A DNA stretch of 6,732 nt from UBA9676 sp036522155 (GTDB lineage Bacteria; Actinomycetota; Actinomycetes; Streptosporangiales; Streptosporangiaceae), in contig DATDGI010000430.1 of assembly GCA_036522155.1 (NCBI GenBank), positions 1 to 6,732 of the forward strand. The letters run 5' to 3'. Shown piece by piece: positions 6,554-6,732 of the stretch. Each line of letters starts with the position of its first letter. Positions within the stretch are counted from its first letter, which is position 1. The notes beneath the pieces are model-generated. The model saw nothing but the letters and a program-made list of their open reading frames with translations. It ran no database searches and was not told the DNA's origin. Both the position numbers and the translations under genes were made by a program.

Positions 6554-6582
6554 TTGACATACATGCATGAGTGATTCATGCT
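6554..6582 (+). promoter_or_regulatory. Promoter copy 2: TTGACA -35, 17-base spacer, CATGCT -10, for the MarR gene
   Basis: TTGACA (6554-6559) is followed after 17 bases by CATGCT (6577-6582), a weaker -10 that keeps the second A, third T and last T. The expected start, 6-7 bases beyond the -10, falls on A6589, the first base of the MarR ATG, implying a leaderless message. It is the counterpart of the promoter at 5388-5416, with the same spacing. Confidence 0.65.
6565..6581. promoter_or_regulatory. Operator copy 2: 17-base dyad before the MarR gene
   Basis: GCATGAGTGATTCATGC is an inverted repeat centred on G6573 with seven of eight arm pairs matching; the exception is G6571 against T6575. 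It contains the counterpart (6567-6579) of the 13-base palindrome at 5401-5413. Its position across the spacer and -10 box, directly before a MarR-family gene, is the classic place for an autoregulatory site. Confidence 0.6.
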
Positions 6583-6588
6583 TATGCT

Positions 6589-6732
6589 ATGAGTCAGCGG
6601 CTGGAGAACCTGCTGGGGGCGCTGGTCGTAGCGCTGGCGGACTCGCTCGATGACGCGGTCGAGACGGCCGCCGGGCGTCCCGGTGCCACCGGCGCCGCGC
6701 TGGCGGTGCTCGCGCAGGAGCCTGGGCTCGGG
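6589..6732 (+). CDS. MarR-family transcriptional regulator, N-terminal part (3' end outside window)
   Basis: The 48 visible codons begin MSQRLENLLGALVVALADSL and continue through a Gly/Ala-rich stretch to LAVLAQEPGLG at the window edge. This matches the N-terminal dimerisation helices of an actinobacterial MarR subfamily (NLLGAL...LAD...G..GAALAVL), just before the winged helix-turn-helix, which is not visible. ATG at 6589-6591 is chosen because the ATGs at 6578 and 6584 share a frame that stops at 6590-6592. No ribosome site precedes it, and the predicted transcription start coincides with the ATG, so leaderless translation is likely. It probably represses its own promoter and the one at 5388. 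The ligand cannot be inferred. The family call rests on the N-terminus alone. Confidence 0.7.
   Translation, partial: MSQRLENLLGALVVALADSLDDAVETAAGRPGATGAALAVLAQEPGLG

Noticed and set aside
5745..6579. Minus-strand frames opposite the oxidoreductase
   Set aside because: They are low-complexity antisense shadows; the plus-strand frame has clear Rossmann, EKP and Asp/His motifs and a good ribosome site.
5388..6586. Paired 33-base repeats as the ends of a mobile element or attachment sites
   Set aside because: They are in direct orientation, both coincide with promoter geometry (TTGACA, 17-base spacer, -10), one directly precedes a MarR gene, and there is no transposase or integrase between them. 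Regulatory duplication explains them better.
1..6732. CRISPR arrays, tRNA or rRNA genes, insertion sequences
   Set aside because: No regularly spaced repeats, cloverleaf-like sequence, rRNA-like stretch or transposase was seen on either strand.

Overview
The window is high-GC DNA with strong G/C third-position bias, GTG/TTG-type starts, sparse Shine-Dalgarno use and a probable leaderless gene. This fits an actinobacterium, probably a filamentous actinomycete; the genus cannot be read from this sequence. It holds five complete genes, two genes cut by the window edges, one decayed gene fragment and a regulatory sequence present in two copies.

Layout. (1) Positions 1-969, plus strand: the C-terminal helicase half of a TM0106-type RecB-like nuclease/SF1 helicase, cut at the left edge. 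(2) A 72-base convergent gap (970-1041) with a small hairpin and short direct repeats. (3) Positions 1042-5202, minus strand: a compact four-gene ABC importer operon, read as ATPase, lipoprotein solute-binding protein, PotB-type permease, PotC-type permease. The set is complete and resembles the spermidine/putrescine (PotABCD) family. (4) Positions 5203-5598: a 396-base intergenic region with a dyad next to the ATPase start, a TTGACA promoter overlapping a palindromic operator, and directly after it a C-terminal remnant of a second PotC-type permease on the plus strand. (5) Positions 5599-6501, plus strand: a short Gfo/Idh/MocA-family oxidoreductase. (6) Positions 6589 to the right edge, plus strand: the start of a MarR-family regulator, preceded by a second copy of the promoter/operator.

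How the parts may work together. The two promoter/operator copies (5388-5420 and 6554-6586) match at 27 of 33 positions without gaps. Each has a TTGACA -35 box followed by a palindrome covering the spacer and the edge of the -10 box, as expected for repression. The simplest model is that the MarR-family protein represses its own gene and also the promoter at 5388, which faces the oxidoreductase. The permease remnant suggests that this promoter once drove a plus-strand ABC transporter operon, most of which has been deleted, leaving the oxidoreductase close to the promoter. Whether the intact minus-strand importer belongs to the same regulon is open. The operator copies, the remnant and the gene families are read from sequence; the regulatory and deletion scenarios are inference.
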